From: Pseudomonadota bacterium
GTDB lineage: Bacteria > Bdellovibrionota > UBA1018
DNA: 64,000 nucleotides
Assembly (NCBI GenBank): GCA_027485695.1
Contig: JAIXQO010000002.1
Span: 666,006-730,005, forward strand
Reading direction: 5' to 3'
The notes under the pieces were generated by a model. The model searched no databases. It saw nothing but the letters and a program-made list of their open reading frames with translations, and had not been told where the DNA came from. Both the position numbers and the translations under genes were made by a program. Shown here piece after piece: positions 1-9,754 of this stretch (positions within the stretch are counted from its first letter, which is position 1; each line of letters opens with the position of its first letter).

Positions 1-951
1 ATCCTGAATCCTGCCGTTCACTTTTGGAATCGTTGGATATCGGAACTTCAAGAGTTTGCCTGCGACGAGACACTGGTCGACCAAAACAAAGTCGAGTCTC
101 AGGCATATGCACGCTGCCTCGTCGAGGTAGCGCAAACCGCGATCGACCAGAAACATGTGCCTGCTTGCGCGACAGGTCTCATGTTTTTGGTTGAACGCAA
201 CTTACTCCACAGGAGGATAGAACGAATGTTTTCAAACTCTACAAATAAAATGGGACGGTCGATCAGTGTTGCAGTAGGCGCTTTTATTACCCTGATTCTC
301 GGCGCAACGGCATTTGCTTCAAGCGGACTTGTACAAGATCGCAGGGTGACGATAGATCAAGCTCACGCCATGGCCAAAAAGGCCGAGAGCGAGACCGGGT
401 TTCCCGTAGTTGTAAACGACCGCGTACTGAAACAACTCAACCGCTACATTGGCACCGTCGAGGGGCGCGATTTTATACGTGAGTCTATTGCCCGCATGGA
501 AAATCACCGCGCCATCGTTAACGACGCACTGAAGAAATACGATATGCCCGTAGAAATCATGGCGATTCCAATAATCGAGTCTGGTTATCAAAATCTCACT
601 GAACGCAGTGGCTCTTCCGTGAGATCCGCGGGAATCTGGCAGTTCATCCGGCAGACAGCTCGAAACTATGGACTGAAAGTGGATGATCAGCACGACGAGC
701 GCCTGAACGTGGCACTGAACACGGACGCGGCAATGAGATATCTGCAGTCGAACCATTTGCGATTCAGAGACTGGCAACTGGCCATTCTCGCCTACAATAT
801 GGGCGAAGCGGCGGTTCAAAAAGCGATGAACACGTTGAGAACACGCGACGCCTGGAAGTTGATTCGAAATGGCTACGAAGGCGACAAAGACTATTTGGCG
901 AAAGTCATGGCTGCGATCTTGATCATGAGAAATCCAGAGTCGATGAATTAG
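1..951 (+). CDS. M56 (BlaR1/MecR1-type) peptidase C-terminal part fused to a lytic transglycosylase (SLT/MltD-like) domain; 5' truncated by window edge
   Basis: Frame +1 is open from base 1 (ILNPAVHFWNRWISELQEFACDETLVDQN...YARCLVEVAQ), upstream of the listed GTG at 157. M56-like ELQEFACDE motif, then a TM helix (SVAVGAFITLILGATAFASS), then SLT motifs IPIIESGYQN, SAGIWQFIRQTARNYG, AILAYNMG. Confidence 0.75.
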   Translation: MLNPAVHFWNRWISELQEFACDETLVDQNKVESQAYARCLVEVAQTAIDQKHVPACATGLMFLVERNLLHRRIERMFSNSTNKMGRSISVAVGAFITLILGATAFASSGLVQDRRVTIDQAHAMAKKAESETGFPVVVNDRVLKQLNRYIGTVEGRDFIRESIARMENHRAIVNDALKKYDMPVEIMAIPIIESGYQNLTERSGSSVRSAGIWQFIRQTARNYGLKVDDQHDERLNVALNTDAAMRYLQSNHLRFRDWQLAILAYNMGEAAVQKAMNTLRTRDAWKLIRNGYEGDKDYLAKVMAAILIMRNPESMN

Positions 952-973
952 GCCCGAGTAAAACGGAGAAAAT

Positions 974-1006
974 AGGCGCCGTTGCGAAAGCAACGAGCGC
1001 CTTTAA
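974..1006. terminator. Rho-independent terminator-like hairpin between convergent genes
   Basis: AGGCGCCGTTGC-GAAA-GCAACGAGCGCCTTT. Confidence 0.7.
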
Positions 1007-1044
1007 ACGGTTAGACAGCTCAGGTCTAAAAATTTGAAAAGCCA

Positions 1045-1866
1045 CTATCTCACTCTCTCCGCACGTGGCGTGAAGACGATCGCCGTGACGAAAACATTCT
1101 TATATCTGCTGCCCGGTGGATATCTTCTTATAAAAGCTTCATAGGCTGCCGGGGAATCCAAACTCACTCTCAAGCAGTAAGTCCAGTTTCCAGTCAGGCT
1201 GATGCTTCCTGACCTGGGATCACATCCGGTTGCACCCACCATTTTTAAACCGGGGGTTGTATTGATCGTCTCTGAAAATTCCGGAACGAGCCTCTTGATG
1301 AGGCTCAACTCGGGAAATCTCGGAGGCTGAGTTCTCATCAAGCTGAAATCACAGCGATACGAGTGAATGAGTCTCGTCTCGTAGTTCTTGAAGGTCAAAA
1401 GACCATTTTTTGTGTCGATCTCGACATCGTGAATGACTTCCTTGCTGCTTACCTGACGTGTCACCGGGTTGTAACCGTAGATTTTGGCGACATGCCGGCC
1501 CTTGAAGCCATCTTTTTTCAGCACGTCCTCGTAGGCTGCAATTTCATTTTCGTATTCCTGGGTCAGATCGGTACCGCTTGCATCTACAGAAATAGGCCCC
1601 ACATTGGTCCAAAAACCGTCTTTTGAATCCGGTTGGTAGCTGAAACTTGGACCGTAAGACTGGACCGAACGACTGAAGTCAGCGTCGTAGTTGATTCCAC
1701 CGTTGTTGTTAAAACTAAAACGTATCTCGGCTCTTGCACCAATTCTATTCACACAAGGGAAGGTACTCGAGAGTCTTTGTACAGATGGATCCAGTTCGCT
1801 TGCGGCGTACACGCTCAATGATCCGCTCAGTGAAACGAATATCGCTAGTAGTTCAGTCATCCGCAT
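1045..1866 (-). CDS. Secreted hypothetical protein
   Basis: Start chosen at MRMTELLAIFVSLSGSLSVYAAS (signal peptide) preceded by a purine-rich RBS (AAGAGGG). Confidence 0.6.
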   Translation of the reverse strand: MRMTELLAIFVSLSGSLSVYAASELDPSVQRLSSTFPCVNRIGARAEIRFSFNNNGGINYDADFSRSVQSYGPSFSYQPDSKDGFWTNVGPISVDASGTDLTQEYENEIAAYEDVLKKDGFKGRHVAKIYGYNPVTRQVSSKEVIHDVEIDTKNGLLTFKNYETRLIHSYRCDFSLMRTQPPRFPELSLIKRLVPEFSETINTTPGLKMVGATGCDPRSGSISLTGNWTYCLRVSLDSPAAYEAFIRRYPPGSRYKNVFVTAIVFTPRAERVR

Positions 1867-2243
1867 ATAATCGCCCTCTTGTTTCCGCCTATGAATTTTG
1901 CATAGGCGATTCCGCACATCGTGGCATGCCGAGACGCGCGAGCGTAGTAAGAGTTTGTGACTTGTTGATCGACGAAATTCGGCAGTCCTGGTCAAGGAAT
2001 GGTGCTAGGGCTCGTGGCTTCTGGTGACGTGTCGTCGATGTCTGGATGTGAGGGTATATCCGGCCTAAAGAGGATTCGAACTCCTCGCGCTTTTCGCCTC
2101 CAGCGAAAAGCTCCGTCGCGGCTCCCTCTCTCAGTCGCGCTTCCTGCGCGACTGCCCGCGCGAAACACCATTGGTGTTCCCCGCGGTCGATCGGTCGAGG
2201 GTTCGAATCCTCTCGTTTGAAAACTGTCGGAGGCTTCGAAATG

Positions 2244-2282
2244 AAAAACGGCCAGTGTTGCTTTCGCAACCCGACCGTTTTT
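2244..2282. terminator. Terminator-like hairpin
   Basis: AAAAACGG...GTTGC-TTTC-GCAAC...CCGTTTTT. Confidence 0.6.
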
Positions 2283-2300
2283 ATGTATCTTGAAAATTTT

Positions 2301-2376
2301 TGGCGTCCCCACGGGGATTCGAACCCCGGTCGCCGCCGTGAAAGGGCAGTGTCCTAGGCCTCTAGACGATGGGGAC
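2301..2376 (-). tRNA. tRNA-Glu (anticodon UUC) with encoded CCA
   Basis: Reverse complement GTCCCCATCGTCTAGAGGCCTAGGACACTGCCCTTTCACGGCGGCGACCGGGGTTCGAATCCCCGTGGGGACGCCA; paired acceptor and T stems, CCCTTTCACGG anticodon arm. Confidence 0.95.
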
Positions 2377-2502
2377 GCAGACCGACATTTGTCAGAGAGA
2401 CAATCGATTAACCCAAACCGGGTCGATGCGCCAACGGAAAAAACGAGTCGCTTGATCTTTTTTACGGTCTCAGGTCAGCTCAAAGAACTGAGGACCTGAC
2501 TG

Positions 2503-2943
2503 ATGACCGATTCCAAGCGCCCCCCCTCCCCACGCGTAATTGAGAAAACCGAGGCTGAATGGAAATCCAGCCTTTCGCCGGAGGAGTACTACATCCTTCG
2601 CGAGAAGGGCACGGAGCGGGCGTTTACGGGCGAATACTGGGACCATTTCGAGCCAGGCCATTACGTTTGTCGGGGCTGCGGCACCCCCCTTTTTAAGAGT
2701 CTAGAAAAGTTCGAAAGCCACTGCGGTTGGCCGAGCTTTTTCTCCTCCGCTCATGGTGACTCCATTGAAGAGATAGAGGACCGAACCCATGGAATGGTAC
2801 GAACCGAGGTTGTCTGCAAAAAATGCGGTGGGCATCTGGGGCATGTGTTCAACGATGGTCCCGCGCCGACCGGAATCCGCTATTGCATCAACTCGCCTTC
2901 GATTCGTTTTGAGCCGTCAGAAAATCTGAAACCCAAATCCTAG
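2503..2943 (+). CDS. msrB: Peptide-methionine (R)-S-oxide reductase MsrB
   Basis: [52 protein letters not shown] motifs. Confidence 0.95.
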   Translation: MTDSKRPPSPRVIEKTEAEWKSSLSPEEYYILREKGTERAFTGEYWDHFEPGHYVCRGCGTPLFKSLEKFESHCGWPSFFSSAHGDSIEEIEDRTHGMVRTEVVCKKCGGHLGHVFNDGPAPTGIRYCINSPSIRFEPSENLKPKS

Positions 2944-3051
2944 TTCGCCATTCCCGCTCGTGGAACCTTTCGTGATCTATCGTCAACACAATCGATGATC
3001 TCGAGCGCTTCCACGCTCTGCTTTTTTAAATCGCTCTTGTAGGTTGAGCGC

Positions 3052-3744
3052 ATGTCGAACTCAACTTTCTGGAAATCAGCCATAGTTCTCGCCCTCATTG
3101 CTCAGTCGGCATCGGCGCAAGACGTTTTCAATGTGATCGGACGCGGACTCCGAAACGAAGCAACCGGCGATGTGATTCGTCTCGTCTGCCTCGAATGGAA
3201 TGAGGACGCGTATACAAACCAGGCGATCCCTTGCAATACCCACCAGTTTGAAATCATGCACCGAGACGGTCATCGCGTCCCACTGAGTGCTCCTTTCAAA
3301 CATTACGGTGAACTTGATCGCCGCCCAACCGAACGCGCTTACATCCGCTACTTAAAACGTGCCTCCGGCATTCTGGTCGAGTCCGGCTCTGATCAGGATC
3401 CGCAAATCGACCGCGTTGGGAAAATGCGTCGTACGCTGAAAAGGGCCGTAAAGTCCGGTGTTGGTCGCTACGACGAACTGGAAATCTCAGCATCTACGTT
3501 TCGAAACCTCGTCTATACGTTGAGCCTCACGAACGGTGGTAGTGTTCGCTCAGATTTTGAAACCTGCCCCGACGAGAACTTCTATCCCGATCCAATTGAA
3601 ACCCATTCGGATTACCCATCTGTTCGCCCAGCACCCCGATTACGCCCAGCCTCACAACCCCCAGTAATCGGGCCTCTGGGACCACCCCGCGTTCGGGGCC
3701 GTATTCCACCTCCCGGGCCACAGCTCCCGCGCCCACGGTACTAA
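3052..3744 (+). CDS. Secreted hypothetical protein with Pro-rich C-terminus
   Basis: N-terminal signal peptide (SAIVLALIAQSASAQ); no recognised domain. Confidence 0.55.
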   Translation: MSNSTFWKSAIVLALIAQSASAQDVFNVIGRGLRNEATGDVIRLVCLEWNEDAYTNQAIPCNTHQFEIMHRDGHRVPLSAPFKHYGELDRRPTERAYIRYLKRASGILVESGSDQDPQIDRVGKMRRTLKRAVKSGVGRYDELEISASTFRNLVYTLSLTNGGSVRSDFETCPDENFYPDPIETHSDYPSVRPAPRLRPASQPPVIGPLGPPRVRGRIPPPGPQLPRPRY

Positions 3745-3809
3745 TACGGCGCTCTTAATGAACGCTTGACGTAAGAAGAGCTACCCAGGGAGACTCAAGC
3801 CCAATCCCT

Positions 3810-4271
3810 ATGGTAGCTCTTCTTCCTTTTTTCATCGGATTAGCCGCGGTCCTGCAAGGTTGGTTCAACCGTCGAATCATGTCCGAAGTATCGCTGGCTC
3901 TTGCTGTGTTCCTCAACGCCTGCGTGTTCCTGGTTGCTGCCGTTGCCTATTGGCTCTTGATCGCACCACGTACACTCGCTGAGAACGCAAATCCAAACGC
4001 TCTCAAACTCTCGAGTCTCGCTTCGGCCTTTCAGCCCTGGTACCTTGCGCCGGGTTTATTTGGGTTCGCGCTCGTGATCGGCATTCCCTACAGCCTCTCA
4101 AAAATCGGAGCTGGCCCAACCTTCATCATGCTCGTCGCGAGCCAAATCCTTTTCAGCACGATCCTAGACCTCTGGCTCACTCCCGAGAACGTCACCCCAC
4201 AAAAACTCATCGGAGCCGCACTCTGCATCGCAGGCGCGATTGTCACGACATGGAAACGAACGAGCAGCTAA
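3810..4271 (+). CDS. DMT-type small membrane transporter, DUF606/YdcZ-like
   Basis: About four to five TM segments; GLAAVLQGWFNRRIMSEVSLALAVFLNACVFLV pattern. Confidence 0.6.
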   Translation: MVALLPFFIGLAAVLQGWFNRRIMSEVSLALAVFLNACVFLVAAVAYWLLIAPRTLAENANPNALKLSSLASAFQPWYLAPGLFGFALVIGIPYSLSKIGAGPTFIMLVASQILFSTILDLWLTPENVTPQKLIGAALCIAGAIVTTWKRTSS

Positions 4272-5137
4272 AAGACCCATCGTTTTTGCAAGACTGCCCG
4301 GAGCTGCGCTCCCGCGTCGCTCGTTTTACTGCGCTTCTGACTATCGCCGAAACCGGGATTGGTAGCCTTCTCCATGCATTCCATGTTCCGCTGTCCGGCC
4401 ATGCGCTCTCGCTCAATCAAATTCTGATCCTCTCCTGGAGCACCGAATCTCTCTCATATCGTGACTCCATTCGAGTGACCGCGCAGATTTCGCTTCAGTC
4501 GAGTTTACTCAAGAGCCTCTCGCCCGCAGGCAAAAAACTCACGCCGATGGCAGCGATTCTCGTTCAAGGCCTGCTGTTTACGTTTGGACTCCTAGTGTTT
4601 GGGCCAACCCTAGCCGGCATGATCCTAGGCGCCGCCCTCTCCTCTATGTGGGCGTTCGTGCAACCACTGCTCATTGTCTACGTCGTATTCGGGGGATCGT
4701 TTTTCGAAGCACTCCTCAGAGAGAGTAATAAGATTGGCGCGATTTTTTCGTTACCGGAGGATTGGATCATCCAAGGATTCGCGACTGCAATCGCTCTCAA
4801 GGTCTTGCTCGCTATCACGATCGCGTTCCTTGCCGCTCGAGCAGGATCTGAGTCGCGCGAAGCTTATTTTGATCGCATGAAATCGTACGCGGCGAAATTC
4901 CCGAAACCTTTGAAATCCGGGACTGCCGGTTGGCGCGAACTTCGTTCGCCACTACTACTCATTTCGTTTGGACTCAGTCTCGCATTTTTCTTCATTCAAG
5001 ATGAGCGAACGGTCCAAGCGTTCTGGACCTTTGCGCTCCGGCCGCTTGCCGTATTCGTCGTCGTTTCAATCCTTGTCCGAATCCCGCCATTTACTGGATG
5101 GGTCACTCGAATCCCGGCGCTCAAGCACTTCAGCTAA
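4250..5137 (+). CDS. Multi-pass membrane protein of unknown function
   Basis: Several hydrophobic helices; start overlaps the 3' end of the DMT gene. Confidence 0.5.
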   Translation: METNEQLKDPSFLQDCPELRSRVARFTALLTIAETGIGSLLHAFHVPLSGHALSLNQILILSWSTESLSYRDSIRVTAQISLQSSLLKSLSPAGKKLTPMAAILVQGLLFTFGLLVFGPTLAGMILGAALSSMWAFVQPLLIVYVVFGGSFFEALLRESNKIGAIFSLPEDWIIQGFATAIALKVLLAITIAFLAARAGSESREAYFDRMKSYAAKFPKPLKSGTAGWRELRSPLLLISFGLSLAFFFIQDERTVQAFWTFALRPLAVFVVVSILVRIPPFTGWVTRIPALKHFS

Positions 5138-5881
5138 AATACTGATCGCGATCTCGGCCGGATCATTGCGTCCGACTCGAATGCCGATCGGACAACGAAA
5201 CCGAGAGATGGCCTCACTGGTTACACCACTGTCCGAGAGTTCCTTGCGGAGTTTTAACGCCTTGACGTCGCTCCCCATACATCCGATGTAACGAGGTTCA
5301 CCGAATTCAGAATAGATCGCGCGCAGAACCGGAAGGTCAGACGCGTGCCCACGGGTCAGGACCAGGAAATAATCATCGCGCGAGAAACGTTTGACGACGG
5401 CAGGCATGTCTTCATTGCAAACGATTTCGATTTTGGGATCACGAGGCATTTTCTCGAGCCACTCGGGACGTGGATCGATCACCGTGATTCGACAGGAAAG
5501 CGGCAAAGAAGCACGCACGACCGCTTGCGCGACGTGACCGGCACCGAACAGTCGAATGGTGAGATCTGAGCGGCCGTGTACCTCAAACAAAAACGACGCC
5601 TCGCCTCCGCAAGTCATGCCGATATCGCGAGTCAGATTCCAAGTCACCGATTCGATCAGACGAGTGGTATCGCGATTCTCAAGCAACAGTTGCGCGTGTT
5701 CAATCGCGCGAGCCTCGACCTTGCCGCCACCGACCGTGCCTGCGATCAGGCCCTCTCGTCCGATGAACGCGCGCGCACCGATGTTCTGAGGCGCGTGACC
5801 ACGAACCGCCGTTTGGGTCACGACAACGAATTCTACGCCCGATGATTTCAGCTCTTGAAACGTTTCAAACCACGAACTCAT
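5066..5881 (-). CDS. xdhC: XdhC-type molybdenum insertion/accessory protein
   Basis: VVTQTAVRGHAPQNIGARAFIG..GTVGGGKVEARAIEHA, LFGAGHVAQAVV, IGCMGSDVKALKL motifs. Confidence 0.85.
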   Translation of the reverse strand: MSSWFETFQELKSSGVEFVVVTQTAVRGHAPQNIGARAFIGREGLIAGTVGGGKVEARAIEHAQLLLENRDTTRLIESVTWNLTRDIGMTCGGEASFLFEVHGRSDLTIRLFGAGHVAQAVVRASLPLSCRITVIDPRPEWLEKMPRDPKIEIVCNEDMPAVVKRFSRDDYFLVLTRGHASDLPVLRAIYSEFGEPRYIGCMGSDVKALKLRKELSDSGVTSEAISRFRCPIGIRVGRNDPAEIAISILAEVLERRDSSDPSSKWRDSDKD

Positions 5882-8291
5882 TGAATGCGCTTCCTTCGAT
5901 CTGCTTGAATGCGTCCGGATCTACGGTTCGAAGAATCCGTTCCTGAGTTGCGGGGATCGAGATCCGCGGATAGTGATCGCGGTAGCGAGGGAGCTGCTTC
6001 AATGCATCTTGAATGGCCGTCCAGACGCTGAGCGCGAGGAGCAACGGCGGCTCGCCGACTGCCTTGGTACCGCGCACATTCGCGTAGTTCTCGTCATTGG
6101 GAACGAGATTCAGGTTAAAGGTTCGCGGTGTATCCTGAATGTTCGGGATCTTGTACGTGCTTGGCGAATGCGAGAGAAGCAAGCCGTCTTTGGAGTAGAA
6201 GAGTTTTTCCGTCGTCACCCATCCCATCCCTTGCACAAATGCTCCACTCACCTGCCCAAGATCCAGGCCCTCGTGGATCGGGCGCCCCAGATCCATCCAC
6301 ACATCCACGCGCTCGACCTTAGCCTCACCCGTCAACCGATCGATGCGAACCTCACTCACCGCCGCGCCTTGCGTGAAATACAGGAACGCACGACCTTGAC
6401 CGGTGAGCTTGTTGAACTCGATACCCGGAATGCGGTAGTGAGCGTAGTCACTGAGCGAAATTCGGCTCAAATAGGCCTGATTCACGAGTGACGCGAAATG
6501 AATTTGTTTCTGAGGATCGCGTTTGAGATAGACCATTCCCTTCTCAAATACGACGCCGAATGATTCCGGTTTCTCGTTCGGATCCGTGTAATTCGGAGCC
6601 GCAGAGATCAAGATCTCCGCTTCGGTACCCAAACCTGCCGTATTCGAGGGATACCGACTCTCTGGGAGTTCCAGGAGTTTGGACGCGAATTCCGACAAAC
6701 GGTATTTGAGTTTGCGTGCAGCCAAGAGCGCGGCGGCGCCGTTTAAGTCGGTGCCACTCGATGCTGCCGTCGGACTGGTATTCGCGTTTTTATCCGTTCG
6801 AGTCGGCATCATGCGGAACTGATCGCGAGGAAGTGAGAATTCCTCGGCGAGTAACTGCGCGATTCTCGCATTCACGCCTTGGCCCATTTCTGTTGCACCC
6901 GTCGACACCTGAAAAGTCCCGTCGCGATGACAGATCACGAACGCATTTCCTTGGTTCAAGAATCGCGTCGTGAACGAAATCCCGAATTTAACCAGCGTCA
7001 TGCTCAGTCCGCGGAGCGTGTTTTCACCGTTTTCGATCGCTCGCTGGTTAGAGGCTTGGATCTCTTGACGACGCCTCTCATAGTTCGAGGCCTCGGCCGC
7101 GCGCTCCAGGCAAATGGAGAGCTGGTTGTTTTCCACAACCTGACCGTAGTGCGTGACATTTCGCCCGCCTTGATCGGAGTAGAGATTCTTACGTCGGATA
7201 TCGAGGGCGTCGATGCCGAGTCGATGCGCAATCTCCTCGATGATCCGTTCGATCATCGCGACGCCTTTGGGGCCGCCGAACCCTCGGAATGCGGTGTGTG
7301 GATGGTAATTGGTTCGACAGACCTGTCCCTGCACTCGCATGTGCGGAATGAAGTAAGCGTTGTCGCTGTGGAGCATGGCTCGCTCCATAATCGATGTCGA
7401 AAGATCCGCGTAAGCTCCACCATCAGAATGGAGTTTTGCGTCTAGCCCAAGGATTCGTCCCTCACGGTCAAACGCCACCCGGTAATCGATCTCAAACGGA
7501 TTTCGTTTGCCCGTCATGATCATATCATCATCCTTAGTCAGGATGAGACGCGCGGGGCGATTCAGTTTATGGGCGGCAAGGGCGGCAAAAGTGGCGATCG
7601 GAGCGGCTTGAGACTCTTTGCCACCGAACCCCCCTCCCATTCGTTTTACGACGGTGGTGACGGCAGAGTCTGGCAGGCCGAGCGCGTGCGCGACGACGTG
7701 CTGAACTTCGGTGGGGTGCTGAGAGGAACTATGAATTTCGATCTGGCCGTCCTCGATCGGATAGGCAAGTGCAGCTTGGCTCTCGAGATAGAAATGGTCC
7801 GCTCCCTCGATCACGAGATGCCCCGCGATACATTCCGGAGCCTGCGCAAAAACATTCTCATCAAAATTGCGCTTGATCTCGCGGGCGCTACCAATGAATG
7901 ACCGGGCGGCGATGGCTTCTCGAACACTTCGAATCGCGGGCAGTGGTTCGATTTGAAGGATGATTTTCTTACGAAGCCGCTCTCCACTCCTTCGGTCGCG
8001 GGTCACCAGTAACGCGATCGGTTCCCCGGCGAATTCGACGGTTCCTTCGGCAAGCACCGGTTGATCCTGAAAAATGGTTCCCCAGCGATTCGAGTGCAAA
8101 TCAGCCGCCGTGTAGAACGCGATAAAATCGGGATCGGTCTTGACGGGGCTTACGTCGAGTTTTTTAATCCGTCCTTTGGCGATTCGGCTGAATACGACGG
8201 TAACGAATACCTCGTTCTGGGAGGCGGGACGGTCATCGACGAACTCGCTCTGTCCCGTGACGTGCAGGTGGGCTGAATCATGTGGTTTCAT
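5865..8291 (-). CDS. xdhB: Xanthine dehydrogenase molybdopterin-binding subunit
   Basis: RMGGGFGGKESQ, FRGFGGPKGVAMIERI, STGATEMGQGVNARIAQLLAEEF, VRGTKAVGEPPLLLALSVWTAI. Confidence 0.93.
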   Translation of the reverse strand: MKPHDSAHLHVTGQSEFVDDRPASQNEVFVTVVFSRIAKGRIKKLDVSPVKTDPDFIAFYTAADLHSNRWGTIFQDQPVLAEGTVEFAGEPIALLVTRDRRSGERLRKKIILQIEPLPAIRSVREAIAARSFIGSAREIKRNFDENVFAQAPECIAGHLVIEGADHFYLESQAALAYPIEDGQIEIHSSSQHPTEVQHVVAHALGLPDSAVTTVVKRMGGGFGGKESQAAPIATFAALAAHKLNRPARLILTKDDDMIMTGKRNPFEIDYRVAFDREGRILGLDAKLHSDGGAYADLSTSIMERAMLHSDNAYFIPHMRVQGQVCRTNYHPHTAFRGFGGPKGVAMIERIIEEIAHRLGIDALDIRRKNLYSDQGGRNVTHYGQVVENNQLSICLERAAEASNYERRRQEIQASNQRAIENGENTLRGLSMTLVKFGISFTTRFLNQGNAFVICHRDGTFQVSTGATEMGQGVNARIAQLLAEEFSLPRDQFRMMPTRTDKNANTSPTAASSGTDLNGAAALLAARKLKYRLSEFASKLLELPESRYPSNTAGLGTEAEILISAAPNYTDPNEKPESFGVVFEKGMVYLKRDPQKQIHFASLVNQAYLSRISLSDYAHYRIPGIEFNKLTGQGRAFLYFTQGAAVSEVRIDRLTGEAKVERVDVWMDLGRPIHEGLDLGQVSGAFVQGMGWVTTEKLFYSKDGLLLSHSPSTYKIPNIQDTPRTFNLNLVPNDENYANVRGTKAVGEPPLLLALSVWTAIQDALKQLPRYRDHYPRISIPATQERILRTVDPDAFKQIEGSAFNEFVV

Positions 8292-9754
8292 GAGCGCACC
8301 CCCCGAGCTTCGAATTCGATTTTCTTCAAGGTCTCGTTCAGCCAGTTGCCCACGATCACTCGACGAAACGCAGACGTTCCCCGAACGTCCGAAAGCGGGG
8401 TGATGGATTTCTGAAGGGCTTCGACGACCGAGGCACGCAAGTCAGCGCTGAGTTTCGCTCCTTGAAGCTTCTCCTCAACCGCAGCAATTCGAAGCACTGT
8501 CGCTCCGACTCCTCCGACAGCGAGGCGAGCTTTTGAGATTTTTCCGCCTGCTCCTCGCTCGATCCAGAGCGCACCATTGACCGCGGAGATGTCGAGGTCC
8601 TTGCGCTGAGAGGATTTTAGAAACTGAACCGTGGTTTTCTTGTCCGGAATTTGGAATTCAATACCCGAGATCCACTCCCCTCGTTTGAGGGCGAGTTTGC
8701 GATATCCGAGATAAAGCTTGGAGAGCTCAAGCTTACGTTTCTTCGCGCCACTTTGAATCACAACAATCGCATCACAAGCCATGAGTGCGGGAATGGAATC
8801 GCCGATCGGGGAACCATTGGCGATATTACCCACGACGCTCGCCGTATTTTTGATTTGTGGCGAAGCGAAGATGTCCAAGTAAGACGCAAACTCCGGAAAC
8901 CGTTTCTCAATCGCACGCCTGAGCTCCGCGAACGTGACACGAACGCCGATCGAGACTCGATTTGAACTCACGGTGATCACGTCCGCCTTCTCGACCAGAT
9001 GGAGACTGAGGACCTTAGTGTCATCCGTTTTGAATTTATTGACCTGGACCCCGAAATCCGTACCACCCGAGAGCGGCCGATAGCCTTTTTTGAGCCAAGT
9101 CGTAACCTCGGACGCTCGAGTCGGAGCGGCGAGCGAGAAATGTTCCGTCTCGATCACAAGCGGTGTCTTGCGCACCCCTTGGAGTTCTCGTTCGATTTGT
9201 TTGGAGCAATACCGTTTCTCGAGATCCTCGGCTTGGGACGGATTGATCGACGAGGCCCCTCGAATGATCGCATCGTAGCCCGTACACCGACAGAGATTGC
9301 CCGTGAGCGCGTTCTTGATCTCTTTTTCGCTGAGATTGGAATGGCCTGATTGTTTGCGTCGATCGACCAGTTCTGAGAGCGCCATAATAAAACCCGGCGT
9401 ACAGAACCCGCATTGACTGCCGTGCGCTTCATAAACGGCTTTTTGAACCGAACATTGCGAGTGTTGCTCCTGCGAGAGGCCCTCGACAGTGACGACCGAT
9501 AGACCGTCCAACTGCGGAACGCGCGCAATACAGGAATTGATCGATTGAAAAGCGGACGACTTCTTGCCGTCTCTGGATTTCTTGGTCACGAGCACGGTGC
9601 AGGCGCCACAATCCCCTTCGGCACAAACGATCTTAGTGCCCACGAGTCCCCGCCGCTCGCGCAAATAATCGGCCAGCATGAGCGAGTTATCGGCGCCTGT
9701 GACTGCGGTTTTCTCGCCATTCAGAAAAAACGTCGTCGTGTTTCTTGATTTCAT
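8288..9754 (-). CDS. xdhA: Xanthine dehydrogenase small subunit (2Fe-2S + FAD domains)
   Basis: CAEGDCGACTVLV, CGFCTPGFIMAL, NLCRCTGYDAI, then FAD-binding domain (LSGGTDFGVQVN, ASVVGNIANGSPIGDSIPALMACDA). Confidence 0.93.
   Translation of the reverse strand: MKSRNTTTFFLNGEKTAVTGADNSLMLADYLRERRGLVGTKIVCAEGDCGACTVLVTKKSRDGKKSSAFQSINSCIARVPQLDGLSVVTVEGLSQEQHSQCSVQKAVYEAHGSQCGFCTPGFIMALSELVDRRKQSGHSNLSEKEIKNALTGNLCRCTGYDAIIRGASSINPSQAEDLEKRYCSKQIERELQGVRKTPLVIETEHFSLAAPTRASEVTTWLKKGYRPLSGGTDFGVQVNKFKTDDTKVLSLHLVEKADVITVSSNRVSIGVRVTFAELRRAIEKRFPEFASYLDIFASPQIKNTASVVGNIANGSPIGDSIPALMACDAIVVIQSGAKKRKLELSKLYLGYRKLALKRGEWISGIEFQIPDKKTTVQFLKSSQRKDLDISAVNGALWIERGAGGKISKARLAVGGVGATVLRIAAVEEKLQGAKLSADLRASVVEALQKSITPLSDVRGTSAFRRVIVGNWLNETLKKIEFEARGVRS

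Noticed and set aside
1889-2312. ORFs 1889-2269 and 1992-2312 (-) and 1999-2220 (+)
   Set aside because: They run through T-arm-like sequence and hairpins, typical of spurious translations near tRNA-like DNA.
2290-2499. 69-aa ORF over the tRNA-Glu gene (GVPTGIRTPVAAVKG...)
   Set aside because: Translation of a tRNA; a well-known annotation artefact.
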